A stretch of DNA of 32,939 nt from Ruminococcus sp. (GTDB taxonomy: Bacteria; Bacillota; Clostridia; Oscillospirales; Ruminococcaceae), in contig SVNW01000039.1 of NCBI GenBank assembly GCA_015066745.1, positions 1-32,939 of the forward strand, read 5' to 3'. Below, in pieces: positions 16,285 through 23,432 of this stretch (position 1 is its first letter; each line of letters starts with the position of its first letter). Position numbers and translations under genes: made by a program. The notes beneath the pieces are model-generated. The model did no database searches. It was not told where the DNA came from and saw nothing but the letters and a program-made list of their open reading frames with translations.

Positions 16285-16329
16285 CTTTCACATTGTTTTC
16301 ATATAGCTTACACATAGCAGGTTTATAAT
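16285..16329 (+). promoter_or_regulatory. triple phased direct repeat and -10 box of the putative small RNA
   Basis: Three repeats at exact 11-bp spacing, CTTTCAC (16285-16291), TTTTCAT (16296-16302) and CTTACAC (16307-16313), are followed 10 bp later by a perfect TATAAT (16324-16329). No -35 box is present. The repeats resemble the 7+4 pattern of Pho boxes. The distance from last repeat to -10, and a GG between them, match the promoter at 14035-14068, so one regulator probably binds both. Confidence 0.65.
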
Positions 16330-16335
16330 ACAGAC

Positions 16336-16521
16336 ATACTCGATGAGGGGAACGGAACAGAACAAATGAAATCAAAGTTCTCCATAAATTAAGATAACAG
16401 ATTTGGAAAGTCGAGTTGTTAAATTCACGGTATTTTACGTTTACCCCAACGTAGAATATAAATCCCCAATAATCCCTATATCATAACCAAAAACACCCCT
16501 CTTTGAGGGGTGTTTTTGGTT
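16336..16521 (+). ncRNA. putative regulatory small RNA downstream of the two-component operon
   Basis: About 185 nt lie between a -10 box (16324-16329) and a very strong terminator (16485-16521), with no credible reading frame. A nested fold is visible. An outer 6-bp helix (16338-16343 with 16411-16416) encloses a 7-bp helix with one G-U pair (16347-16353 with 16377-16383). A 10-bp helix (16432-16441 with 16448-16457) presents the loop TACCCC. Further C-runs at 16464-16467 and 16474-16476 are unpaired. C-rich single-stranded loops are a hallmark of Gram-positive small RNAs that pair with ribosome binding sites, such as the RsaE class. The next gene is on the other strand, so this is not a leader. 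The transcription start is estimated. Confidence 0.55.
16485..16521. terminator. strong intrinsic terminator
   Basis: A perfect 17-bp stem (16485-16501 with 16505-16521) has a 3-nt loop and T5/A5 tracts built into the stem, so it can act on either strand. It would end the putative small RNA and any read-through from the two-component operon. Confidence 0.85.
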
Positions 16522-16543
16522 AACAATGAAAACAAATAATAAA

Positions 16544-16584
16544 AATGTCACACAGCATCAAAACAAATTTATCTGTGTGACATT
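16544..16584. repeat. 12-bp inverted repeat
   Basis: AATGTCACACAG (16544-16555) and its exact reverse complement (16573-16584) flank a 17-nt loop. On the minus strand it is followed by TTTTTATTATTT, so it could be a second terminator for the gene at 16714-17502. On the plus strand it is followed by TCTTTT. Confidence 0.6.
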
Positions 16585-16604
16585 TCTTTTAATATGAATT
16601 AACC

Positions 16605-16649
16605 AACATGAACTTCCACTCATAAGCTTCATGTTTTTTCTTTGAGTGG
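16605..16649. other. interleaved inverted repeats with pseudoknot topology
   Basis: An 8-bp pair (AACATGAA 16605-16612 with TTCATGTT 16628-16635) and a 7-bp pair (CCACTCA 16616-16622 with TGAGTGG 16643-16649) are interleaved. They can form either of two exclusive hairpins or an H-type pseudoknot with loops of 3, 5 and 7 nt, on either strand. It lies between two simple hairpins in the convergent gene gap. I know no named RNA that it matches. Confidence 0.45.
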
Positions 16650-16662
16650 CATAAATTTTTAA

Positions 16663-16691
16663 GGCAGACTGCTCGTTACCGAGCGTCTGCC
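16663..16691 (-). terminator. GC-rich hairpin after the unknown membrane protein gene
   Basis: A 12-bp stem with one bulged T (16663-16675 with 16680-16691, loop TTAC) begins about 22 bases past the stop codon at 16714. It is followed on the minus strand by TTAAAAATTTAT. It is probably the primary terminator, although its U-tract is poor. Confidence 0.6.
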
Positions 16692-16713
16692 TGTTTGTTG
16701 TTATAGATAGCTG

Positions 16714-17502
16714 TTACTTAAAGAACTTCCACTGTCTTTTGTCTTTTACAAAAAAGCTGTATGCTTGTTCGGGTTTTATTGCGTCAGTAGCTTTAAATCT
16801 TATATCTCCGTCTACTTTAAGCATATCTTTTCCTTGCGAATCAGCAACCCATTCGATATCAAGATCAAGATTATTTTTTCTTACATTATAAACTATTCTC
16901 TCGTATCCCTTTTCTACAAAAGTAACGCTTCCATAAACCAGATCAAGATAGTTAGGCTCTACAATTACTTTGGTAGTTCCCTTTGAGTTGTCCGTTATAT
17001 CAAGCACATAACAGCGGTACTGCTGACTTTGTGAAACCGAACGTTCTGTTACAACGTCTACTGTATGTCCAAGGAATATTGAAACATAAAGAAAATATGC
17101 AAGTATGCATATTATGTATAACAAAAGATATATTGTACCTACTATAGTTTTCAAACCTTCCCCTGCTCCGCCAAAGAAAAACAGAAGAACTGTTATAATT
17201 CCAAGCGGTATAAGGAAAATCAGATTTTCTTTACTGTAGTAAAAAACCAGAACAGGCAGATAACACAAAGGTGAAGCCAGAGCAACTATTGATGTAATAA
17301 CCTGTTTTCTTGAAAAAATCATTGTTCCGGCAAAAAGCAGTGACAAACACACTACCAATACCGTAAATGATGAGCGATTCGTTATACTTATGTCGTAATA
17401 AAATGAAGTATATGCCAGAAAAGCCATCAAACCAATATACCCGATACTAAAAAGAGAAACCACCCTTTTTGCCCAGGTAACCATCGTTTTCTTGTCCGTC
17501 AA
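16714..17502 (-). CDS. hypothetical membrane protein with C-terminal globular domain
   Basis: The protein has about 262 residues. Its N-terminal half carries four or five hydrophobic helices (about 12-32, 43-60, 68-88, 92-110 and 118-140), and its C-terminal half is a soluble, beta-rich domain of about 115 residues (from VDVVTERSVSQSQQYRCY onward). I do not recognise the family. The start is of interest: the ATG at 17508 lies only one base after AGGAGG, too close for use, while the in-frame TTG at 17502 lies seven bases after it, an ideal distance. I therefore place the start at the TTG. The gene stands alone between the two-component region and the divergent VanZ/PBP operon. A hairpin at 16663-16691 follows it. 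Confidence 0.7.
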   Translation of the reverse strand: MTDKKTMVTWAKRVVSLFSIGYIGLMAFLAYTSFYYDISITNRSSFTVLVVCLSLLFAGTMIFSRKQVITSIVALASPLCYLPVLVFYYSKENLIFLIPLGIITVLLFFFGGAGEGLKTIVGTIYLLLYIICILAYFLYVSIFLGHTVDVVTERSVSQSQQYRCYVLDITDNSKGTTKVIVEPNYLDLVYGSVTFVEKGYERIVYNVRKNNLDLDIEWVADSQGKDMLKVDGDIRFKATDAIKPEQAYSFFVKDKRQWKFFK

Positions 17503-17671
17503 TTGCATTCCTCCTAATATATTTCCATAAATTTTACAAATATAATGACATCACTCCTGCATAATAATGTATAGTCGTCTTGCAGAGTAAATCCATATTT
17601 GAAATCAACTTATATAATTATAACATTTTATACTTGCAGTTACAATAGTTTTGTTAAAAAAATTTTTACAG

Positions 17672-17700
17672 TTGTAAAAACAAAATATTCATGTTAAAAT
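17672..17700 (+). promoter_or_regulatory. probable promoter of the vanZ-like/PBP operon
   Basis: TTGTAA (17672-17677) and TAAAAT (17695-17700) are 17 bp apart, with a TG one base before the -10 box. It lies about 80 bases upstream of the VanZ-like gene. Confidence 0.6.
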
Positions 17701-17782
17701 AATATCTGTATCCCTATCTCTTAAACTATGACGGGCAACAATACAAAATACAGATCGTTTTTACGAAAGGACACAAGGATAT

Positions 17783-18274
17783 ATGAAGAAAAGAAAAATA
17801 TTTTTTCTTATTTTACTGATATTATGCATGATCGTTATATTCATGTTTTCAGCTCAGAACGGCGGAACTTCAGGAAATCTCAGCGAAGGGATCACATATA
17901 ATATCGCTAAAATATTTGTTGATGATTTTGAAAATATGACTTTCGTACAGCAGAAAAATTTAGTTGAGGAAATGCACTTCTATATAAGAAAAATGGCTCA
18001 TTTCTCTATATATGCACTGCTTGGATTTTTAGCCTGTATAAACTCCCGTTTTTACATCACCAAAAAGAAGAAAGCTCTGGCAGTCTCACTTGTTTTTTGC
18101 CTTTTGTATGCTGTCTCAGACGAGATACATCAGCTTTTTTCCGATGGAAGATACGGAAGTCCCGTAGATGTCATGATCGATTTTAGCGGTTCATGCGTCG
18201 GAACAGCAGTGGCATCTGTTATTCTTGCATTTATCACAAAATATTGCAATAAAAAGAAAGCTTATGACAAATAA
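17783..18274 (+). CDS. VanZ-like membrane protein
   Basis: This 163-residue protein has four predicted membrane helices (about 5-24, 70-88, 97-113 and 133-152). It carries the VanZ-family motifs: FSAQNG after helix 1, YIRKMAHFSIYALLG (about 69-83), and DEIHQLFSDGRYGSPVDVMIDFSGSCVG (about 113-140). In VanA-type clusters VanZ confers low-level teicoplanin resistance by an unclear mechanism; most chromosomal homologues have no known role. The start at 17783 follows AAGGA. Only 39 bases separate it from the first of three class A PBP genes, so the two are probably one operon with a shared envelope role. Nothing here indicates a vancomycin-resistance cluster: there is no vanH, vanA or vanX. Confidence 0.85.
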   Translation: MKKRKIFFLILLILCMIVIFMFSAQNGGTSGNLSEGITYNIAKIFVDDFENMTFVQQKNLVEEMHFYIRKMAHFSIYALLGFLACINSRFYITKKKKALAVSLVFCLLYAVSDEIHQLFSDGRYGSPVDVMIDFSGSCVGTAVASVILAFITKYCNKKKAYDK

Positions 18275-18313
18275 AATTATTTTATTATGATATAGGGTCT
18301 ATGGAGGAAAAAA

Positions 18314-20500
18314 ATGAATATTCTTATAAAAAATATTCTGCGTTTTTTTATGATAATATTTACATCATTGCTGTCAATGATACTCATAGTGCTGATTTTC
18401 GCCGTCATATGTTCTGCTTTCGGTATAATGTTTGTTGTCGATACTCTTGAAAATACAACAGAAATCTCCATACCCGAAACAGAAAAAGAAAAATCTTCAT
18501 ACATATATAGCATAAATGAAGAAACAGGTGAATATAATCTTATCTATAAGGTAACTCCTTATACAGGAAATGTCAGAATAGATATCGATATAGAAACTTT
18601 GCCCGATTATGTAACATCTGCTTTTGTCTGCACAGAAGACGAACGTTTTTATTCCCATGATGGTGTAGATATCAAAACAACTGCTTTTGCCGTTATAAAA
18701 GAAGTACTTCGTTGCTCCGGAATTATCTCACCCGAAGTAACGGGCGGTTCAACCATCACCCAGCAACTTGTAAAAAATATTACAGGTGACAGCGAAATAA
18801 CAGCAGACCGCAAAATCCGTGAAATATTCCGTGCTGTAAATCTCGAAAAGAAATATACAAAAGATGAAATACTCGAAAAATATCTTAATGTTATTTATTT
18901 CGGACAAACCCCTGACGGATACAATATGTACGGAATAGAAGCAGCCGCTATAGGCTATTTTGGAGTAAATGCCTCCGATCTCACAATAGCGCAGGCCGCT
19001 TCCCTTGCCGCTATACCTATGCTACCGAACGGAATAAACCCCATTGTTGACAACAAAGCAAATGACAACAGAAAAAGATACTGTCTTAGAAAAATGTTTG
19101 AACAGGGAATAATTTCTCCTTTTGAATACGAAAAAGCAATCAATGAAAAGATCACAACTTCAGACAAATCTCACGACACATCACTTCTTAAACTCTCTGA
19201 CTACCCGAATGATTTTGAAAATCCCGAGCCTACAACATGGGTCATTGATACTGCTCTTTCCGAGTTTTGCGACTATATATGCGAATCTGAAAACATAAGC
19301 CGTGATGACGCGATGCAAAAATTTATGAGTGGCGGTTATGAACTTTATCTTACAGTAGACAACAACATTCAGAAACATCTTGAAGAAAAATATTCGGACT
19401 ATACATATTTTCCTGAAAATACTGCCGAATATACAGATGAATCCGGCAATACAATAATTGAAAACATTCAATCTGCCATAGTCGTTATGAATTACAAAGG
19501 ACAAATAAAAGGTATTGTTGGCAGGATTGGTGAAAAAACAGATTCTTTCTGCTGGAACAATGCAACAGATGCACGCAGACAACCCGGGTCTACTATAAAA
19601 CCACTTTCCGTGTACACATACGGAATTGAAAACAACCTTCTCACATGGTCAGATCTTTTTAGCGACACTCCGCTCGAAGCAGGCATAGCAGATGAATATG
19701 CATGGCCAAATAATTATACAAAAACATTTTCTGATAAAATGATCACTACAAATGAAGCTTTGACAAATTCATTAAATACTATTCCGGCACAACTTTGCAA
19801 TACATACGGCCTGCAGAATGTTTTTGATTTTACAACAAATGTTCTGAAACTTCCACTAAATGAAAATAATGATGTTTCGTACGCTGCTCTCAGTGTCGGC
19901 GCTACAACAACAGGTCCCTCCCTGGTTTCACTTGCAAATTCATATATGCCTTTTGGAAACGACGGAATATACTACAAGGCACATATAATAAACCGTATAA
20001 AAGATTCGGGTTCAAAACGTGTGTATGTAGAAAAAGATGCAAAAAAAGGTACACGGGTAATAAGTTCAGAAACAGCTTATATAATGAATAAGATGCTTAG
20101 AAATGTGATCACTGACGGCACCGGTAAAAAAGCACTTCTTACAAACAAACAGAATATCGGTAAGACAGGCACAACAGAACAGTATCGTGATATAACTTTT
20201 GTCGGACTTACAGAAGATTTTGTATCTGCACTCTGGATAGGTTATGAAAACGGAATGAATTCGTATGCAATTCAGAACACAAATTCTGCTTTGGTCTGGA
20301 AAAATGTTTTCGGAGATTTTGCGGATAACTATATATCCGACGCATCGTTTCCCGAATGTGAGAGTGTCATATATACAGATTTCTGTTCTGAATCGGGAAT
20401 GCCTGCTGCAAAAAACTGTCCTGTCAAAGAAAAAGGATATTATAGAGCTGACAATTGTAATTTTTGTCATATCAAACACACACCTCCCAACAGTAAATAA
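18314..20500 (+). CDS. class A penicillin-binding protein (glycosyltransferase-transpeptidase), copy 1
   Basis: This 728-residue bifunctional peptidoglycan synthase has a short cytoplasmic N-terminus and one membrane helix (about 10-40). The GT51 glycosyltransferase (about 85-265) has catalytic Glu in TEDERFYSHDG (near 107), GGSTITQQLVKN and the KKYTKDEILEKYLN segment. The penicillin-binding domain (about 335-660) has STIK (near 424), SLN (near 485) and KTG (near 615). The tail has five Cys (ECESVIYTDFC, NCP, NCNFC), as in the two downstream paralogues. It polymerises lipid II and cross-links the strands outside the membrane. Translation starts at 18314 after GGAGG. It is distinctly more divergent from copies 2 and 3 than they are from each other. 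Confidence 0.92.
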   Translation: MNILIKNILRFFMIIFTSLLSMILIVLIFAVICSAFGIMFVVDTLENTTEISIPETEKEKSSYIYSINEETGEYNLIYKVTPYTGNVRIDIDIETLPDYVTSAFVCTEDERFYSHDGVDIKTTAFAVIKEVLRCSGIISPEVTGGSTITQQLVKNITGDSEITADRKIREIFRAVNLEKKYTKDEILEKYLNVIYFGQTPDGYNMYGIEAAAIGYFGVNASDLTIAQAASLAAIPMLPNGINPIVDNKANDNRKRYCLRKMFEQGIISPFEYEKAINEKITTSDKSHDTSLLKLSDYPNDFENPEPTTWVIDTALSEFCDYICESENISRDDAMQKFMSGGYELYLTVDNNIQKHLEEKYSDYTYFPENTAEYTDESGNTIIENIQSAIVVMNYKGQIKGIVGRIGEKTDSFCWNNATDARRQPGSTIKPLSVYTYGIENNLLTWSDLFSDTPLEAGIADEYAWPNNYTKTFSDKMITTNEALTNSLNTIPAQLCNTYGLQNVFDFTTNVLKLPLNENNDVSYAALSVGATTTGPSLVSLANSYMPFGNDGIYYKAHIINRIKDSGSKRVYVEKDAKKGTRVISSETAYIMNKMLRNVITDGTGKKALLTNKQNIGKTGTTEQYRDITFVGLTEDFVSALWIGYENGMNSYAIQNTNSALVWKNVFGDFADNYISDASFPECESVIYTDFCSESGMPAAKNCPVKEKGYYRADNCNFCHIKHTPPNSK

Positions 20501-20588
20501 TATCCATGTCACATTTAACAAATTATAAATCACAAAACGCAAATTAAGAGTATTTATTACAAAATCTCTTTTATTTCAAAAATACATA

Positions 20589-20617
20589 TTAACAAATATA
20601 TATTTTTATGATATAAT
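20589..20617 (+). promoter_or_regulatory. promoter of PBP copy 2
   Basis: TTAACA (20589-20594) and TATAAT (20612-20617) are 17 bp apart, with a TG one base before the -10 box. The -35 box and most of the spacer are identical to the promoter of copy 3 at 23353-23381. Confidence 0.8.
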
Positions 20618-20639
20618 TTATAGTGAACGTCAAAATTAA

Positions 20640-20697
20640 CCTGAGGTTCATGTACACAGATCGGACAGGCGCAAAAAATCCACATCTGTCCATCAGG
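20640..20697 (+). promoter_or_regulatory. leader of PBP copy 2 with two mutually exclusive helices
   Basis: CCTGA (20640-20644) can pair with TCAGG (20693-20697), which runs into the ribosome site. Inside, the segment 20684-20691 can pair either with ACAGAT (20656-20661) or with GGACAG (20663-20668), but not with both. The leader of copy 3 is unrelated. Regulation is only suggested. Confidence 0.35.
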
Positions 20698-20711
20698 AGA
20701 GGAGTAAAAAA

Positions 20712-23270
20712 ATGAGCGATAAGCCAAACAGCAATGATGAAAAAAAATCTACCGACGATCTTATTTCTGATATTCTGAATGAAGAAAATGTGAAAACATC
20801 ATCTGAAGAAATATACGGATTTGATGACGAAGATGAAAAAGCATTACCTGTCAAAGAAGAAATACCGGAAAAAAAAGAAGCTGTATCGGTGACGGTAACG
20901 GAATCCGAATCTGACAAAATCAATAACGACTCACCTTTTGTCAGCTCTATAAAAAAGAAATTTCAGTACTTCAAAGAGGAAACAAAAGAACAGTTCAAGG
21001 AAATCACAAAAGACTTCAGAGAAGAATCAAAATATACAAGAAATGAACGTAAAAAAGAATTTTACGGCGGACGACCACCTGCAAGTATAAAACACAGACT
21101 TTTGTATATATTACTTTACGCTTTCAAGAAGGTCTTTTCACTTGCATTAACAAGTGTATTTGCGATATTTCTTGTCTTTATTCTTACAGGAACTATTGTA
21201 GGTACGGTAGTAACCGTATATCTCCTGAGCTTTATGGATACTACACAGGCAATAGCTCTTAAACCTATTGAAGAAAGTTACGCTTCTTACATATACCAGA
21301 TGAACAAAGAAACACAGGAATACGAAATGGTATATAAAGCAGCTCTTCAGTCACACGACATAAAACTTGCAGTTGATATCAACGAATTACCCGATCATGT
21401 AAAATATGCTTTCGTATGTATAGAAGACGAAAGATTTTACTCTCACGAAGGTGTTGACTATAAAAGAACAGCCGGTGCTATTTTAAATCTTGCCATCACT
21501 ATGATGGGTGTTGACAAAGATATATACGGTGGTTCTACAATTACCCAGCAGTTAATCAAAAACGTCACACAAGACGATGAACAAACTGTAGAAAGAAAGA
21601 TGCGTGAGATCTTCTCTGCCATGAAGTTTGAGAAGAAATACACAAAAGATGAAATTCTTCAGGCATATCTCAACGAAATTTATTTCGGACAGATAGATAC
21701 ATACAATATGTATGGTATTGAAGCTGCGTCTATAGGATACTTCGGAAAGTCAGCAACCGAACTCACAACAACTGAAGCCGCAATGCTTGCAGCTATACCA
21801 AAATCACCAAATGCATTCAATCCTACACTCTTTCCTGAAGACAACAAGGAAAGAAGAGATTATTGTCTTACAAAGATGTTTGAACTTGGTGTAATATCAC
21901 CATATGAATACCAGAAAGCATTAAATGAAGAAGTTATGCTTTCAACTGACAAAGGATTTGCAGAAAAATTCCCTAATCACAAAAAACTTACTGAAAGTGA
22001 AGATGAATTTGAAAATCCCGAAACAAATTCATGGTGTGTAGACCTCGCTATATACGAGTTTGCTGATTACCTCAAAGAAACTTACGAACTTGAAAGTCAG
22101 CAGGAAGGCATAAATATGTTTAACCGTGGTGGTTACAAGCTTTACATCACAATGGATACTGATGTGCAAAATCATCTCAACACCACATTTGCCGACTGGA
22201 CTTACTTCCCTGAATCACAGTCCATTACACCAAAAGGTGACTACGAAAAAATTCAGGCCGGTATGGCTGTACTCGACTATCAGGGTCATATTCTTGGTAT
22301 CGCAGGACAGATCGGCGGAAAAACCGGAAATCTTGGCTGGATAAACGAATACAGTGGGCGCAGGCAGCCGGGTTCAACTATAAAACCAATAACTACATAC
22401 GGATATGCTCTTGAAAACGATCATATAACATGGTCATCTATGTTCTATGACTCACCTCTCCCGGCAGGCGTTGCATCAGATACCGCATGGCCAAGCAACT
22501 ATGGTGGCGGTACATCAGGCGGATATTATCCTGTAAGTTACTTCCTCCAGTGGTCATTAAACACACTTCCGGCTCAGATCGCATACAAACACGGATTGCA
22601 ACAGGTTCATGATTTTGCTACACAAAATCTTGGTTTACCTTTCCACCCTACTGAAGACCTGACATACTCTTCTCTCTGCGTAGGCGGTTGTTATACAAGC
22701 CCGACTGTTATAGAACTTGCAAATGCTTATATTCCATACGGAAACGGCGGTACTTTCTATAAAGCAAGTGTAATAGCGCAAGCCGTTGATATGAGAACAG
22801 GTACAACTATAATCGACAATATAAACCGCCAAGGCGAACCTGCAGTAAGTGAAGAAACAGCTTATGTTATGAACAAACTTCTTCAGAATGTAGTATCACA
22901 GGGTACAGGTACTTCAGCACAGCTCTGGAATACAACAGTTGCAGGAAAAACAGGTACAACTGAAAACTGGCATGATATTACTTTCGTAGGTCTTACACCC
23001 GATTATGTTTCATCTCTCTGGGTAGGTTATCCTACCAGTCAGGACTGGGACTGGAGAGCTATAGAACGAGCTGATTCAGCAAGAATATGGTATAATGTTT
23101 TCGGAACATATGCAAATGCTCATGCTTCCGGCAACCAGTTCCCCGAATGTGACACTGTAATATATGCAAGATACTGTTCTTCTACAGGATTGCTTGCAAA
23201 TCCGGGTTGTCCGGGTTCAAAGTACGGATATTACAAATCTACAAACTGTGATTATTGTTATTCACATTAA
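20712..23270 (+). CDS. class A penicillin-binding protein, copy 2 (with long acidic cytoplasmic N-terminus)
   Basis: This 852-residue protein begins with about 75 low-complexity, Glu/Asp/Lys-rich residues, then a charged helical segment (KEETKEQFKEITKDFREESK). One membrane helix (about 140-178) follows. The GT51 domain (about 215-400) has Glu near 238 in IEDERFYSHEG and GGSTITQQLIKN. The transpeptidase (about 475-790) has STIK (near 555), SLN (near 615) and KTG (near 745). Five Cys in the tail match copies 1 and 3. It is a bifunctional peptidoglycan synthase like its neighbours. It has its own promoter, a structured leader and a terminator at 23282-23306, so it is transcribed separately. The acidic N-terminal extension is missing from copy 3 and may bind a cytoplasmic partner. 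The start at 20712 follows GGAGAGGAG. Confidence 0.92.
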   Translation: MSDKPNSNDEKKSTDDLISDILNEENVKTSSEEIYGFDDEDEKALPVKEEIPEKKEAVSVTVTESESDKINNDSPFVSSIKKKFQYFKEETKEQFKEITKDFREESKYTRNERKKEFYGGRPPASIKHRLLYILLYAFKKVFSLALTSVFAIFLVFILTGTIVGTVVTVYLLSFMDTTQAIALKPIEESYASYIYQMNKETQEYEMVYKAALQSHDIKLAVDINELPDHVKYAFVCIEDERFYSHEGVDYKRTAGAILNLAITMMGVDKDIYGGSTITQQLIKNVTQDDEQTVERKMREIFSAMKFEKKYTKDEILQAYLNEIYFGQIDTYNMYGIEAASIGYFGKSATELTTTEAAMLAAIPKSPNAFNPTLFPEDNKERRDYCLTKMFELGVISPYEYQKALNEEVMLSTDKGFAEKFPNHKKLTESEDEFENPETNSWCVDLAIYEFADYLKETYELESQQEGINMFNRGGYKLYITMDTDVQNHLNTTFADWTYFPESQSITPKGDYEKIQAGMAVLDYQGHILGIAGQIGGKTGNLGWINEYSGRRQPGSTIKPITTYGYALENDHITWSSMFYDSPLPAGVASDTAWPSNYGGGTSGGYYPVSYFLQWSLNTLPAQIAYKHGLQQVHDFATQNLGLPFHPTEDLTYSSLCVGGCYTSPTVIELANAYIPYGNGGTFYKASVIAQAVDMRTGTTIIDNINRQGEPAVSEETAYVMNKLLQNVVSQGTGTSAQLWNTTVAGKTGTTENWHDITFVGLTPDYVSSLWVGYPTSQDWDWRAIERADSARIWYNVFGTYANAHASGNQFPECDTVIYARYCSSTGLLANPGCPGSKYGYYKSTNCDYCYSH

Positions 23271-23318
23271 AATAAAAAAATAGGAGAAGTCTTTACGACT
23301 TCTCCTGATTTTTTTATT
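23094..23318 (+). repeat. near-identical 3' block of PBP copy 2 (partner at 25596-25820)
   Basis: Positions 23094-23270 match 25596-25772 with three differences in 177 bases, two of them silent. The terminator that follows matches with minor changes. The coding sequence just upstream differs at roughly a quarter of sites, so the edge is sharp. This pattern indicates recent gene conversion between the tandem paralogues. Confidence 0.85.
23282..23306 (+). terminator. terminator of PBP copy 2
   Basis: A perfect 10-bp stem (23282-23291 with 23297-23306, loop TTTAC) is followed by GATTTTTTTATTT. It begins 11 bases after the stop codon. Confidence 0.9.
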
Positions 23319-23352
23319 TAAAATTTATGCAAAACAAATTTCAAATTTTGTA

Positions 23353-23381
23353 TTAACAAATATATATTTTTGTGTTATAAT
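23353..23381 (+). promoter_or_regulatory. promoter of PBP copy 3
   Basis: TTAACA (23353-23358) and TATAAT (23376-23381) are 17 bp apart, with a TG one base before the -10 box. The promoter is a near copy of 20589-20617. The short leader has a 7-bp hairpin (GATGAAT with ATTCATC) before the ribosome site. Confidence 0.8.
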
Positions 23382-23432
23382 TACATAAGATGAATATTAT
23401 TAATTTCCTATTCATCTGGAAAGGAGTAGAAA

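Noticed and set aside
16343-16393. Two overlapping 8-codon frames (ATG at 16343 and at 16366) inside the putative small RNA
   Set aside because: Neither has a ribosome site at proper spacing, and the G-rich stretch is needed for the predicted helix. Coding seems unlikely, though a tiny leader peptide cannot be excluded.
17783-18274. Glycopeptide-resistance cluster suggested by the VanZ-like gene and the nearby two-component system
   Set aside because: No vanH, vanA or vanX ligase or dipeptidase genes are present, and VanZ-like proteins are common in Firmicutes chromosomes.
20501-20588. Terminator after PBP copy 1 (AAGAG...CTCTT followed by TTATTT)
   Set aside because: The stem is only five base pairs with a long A/T loop, too weak to call.
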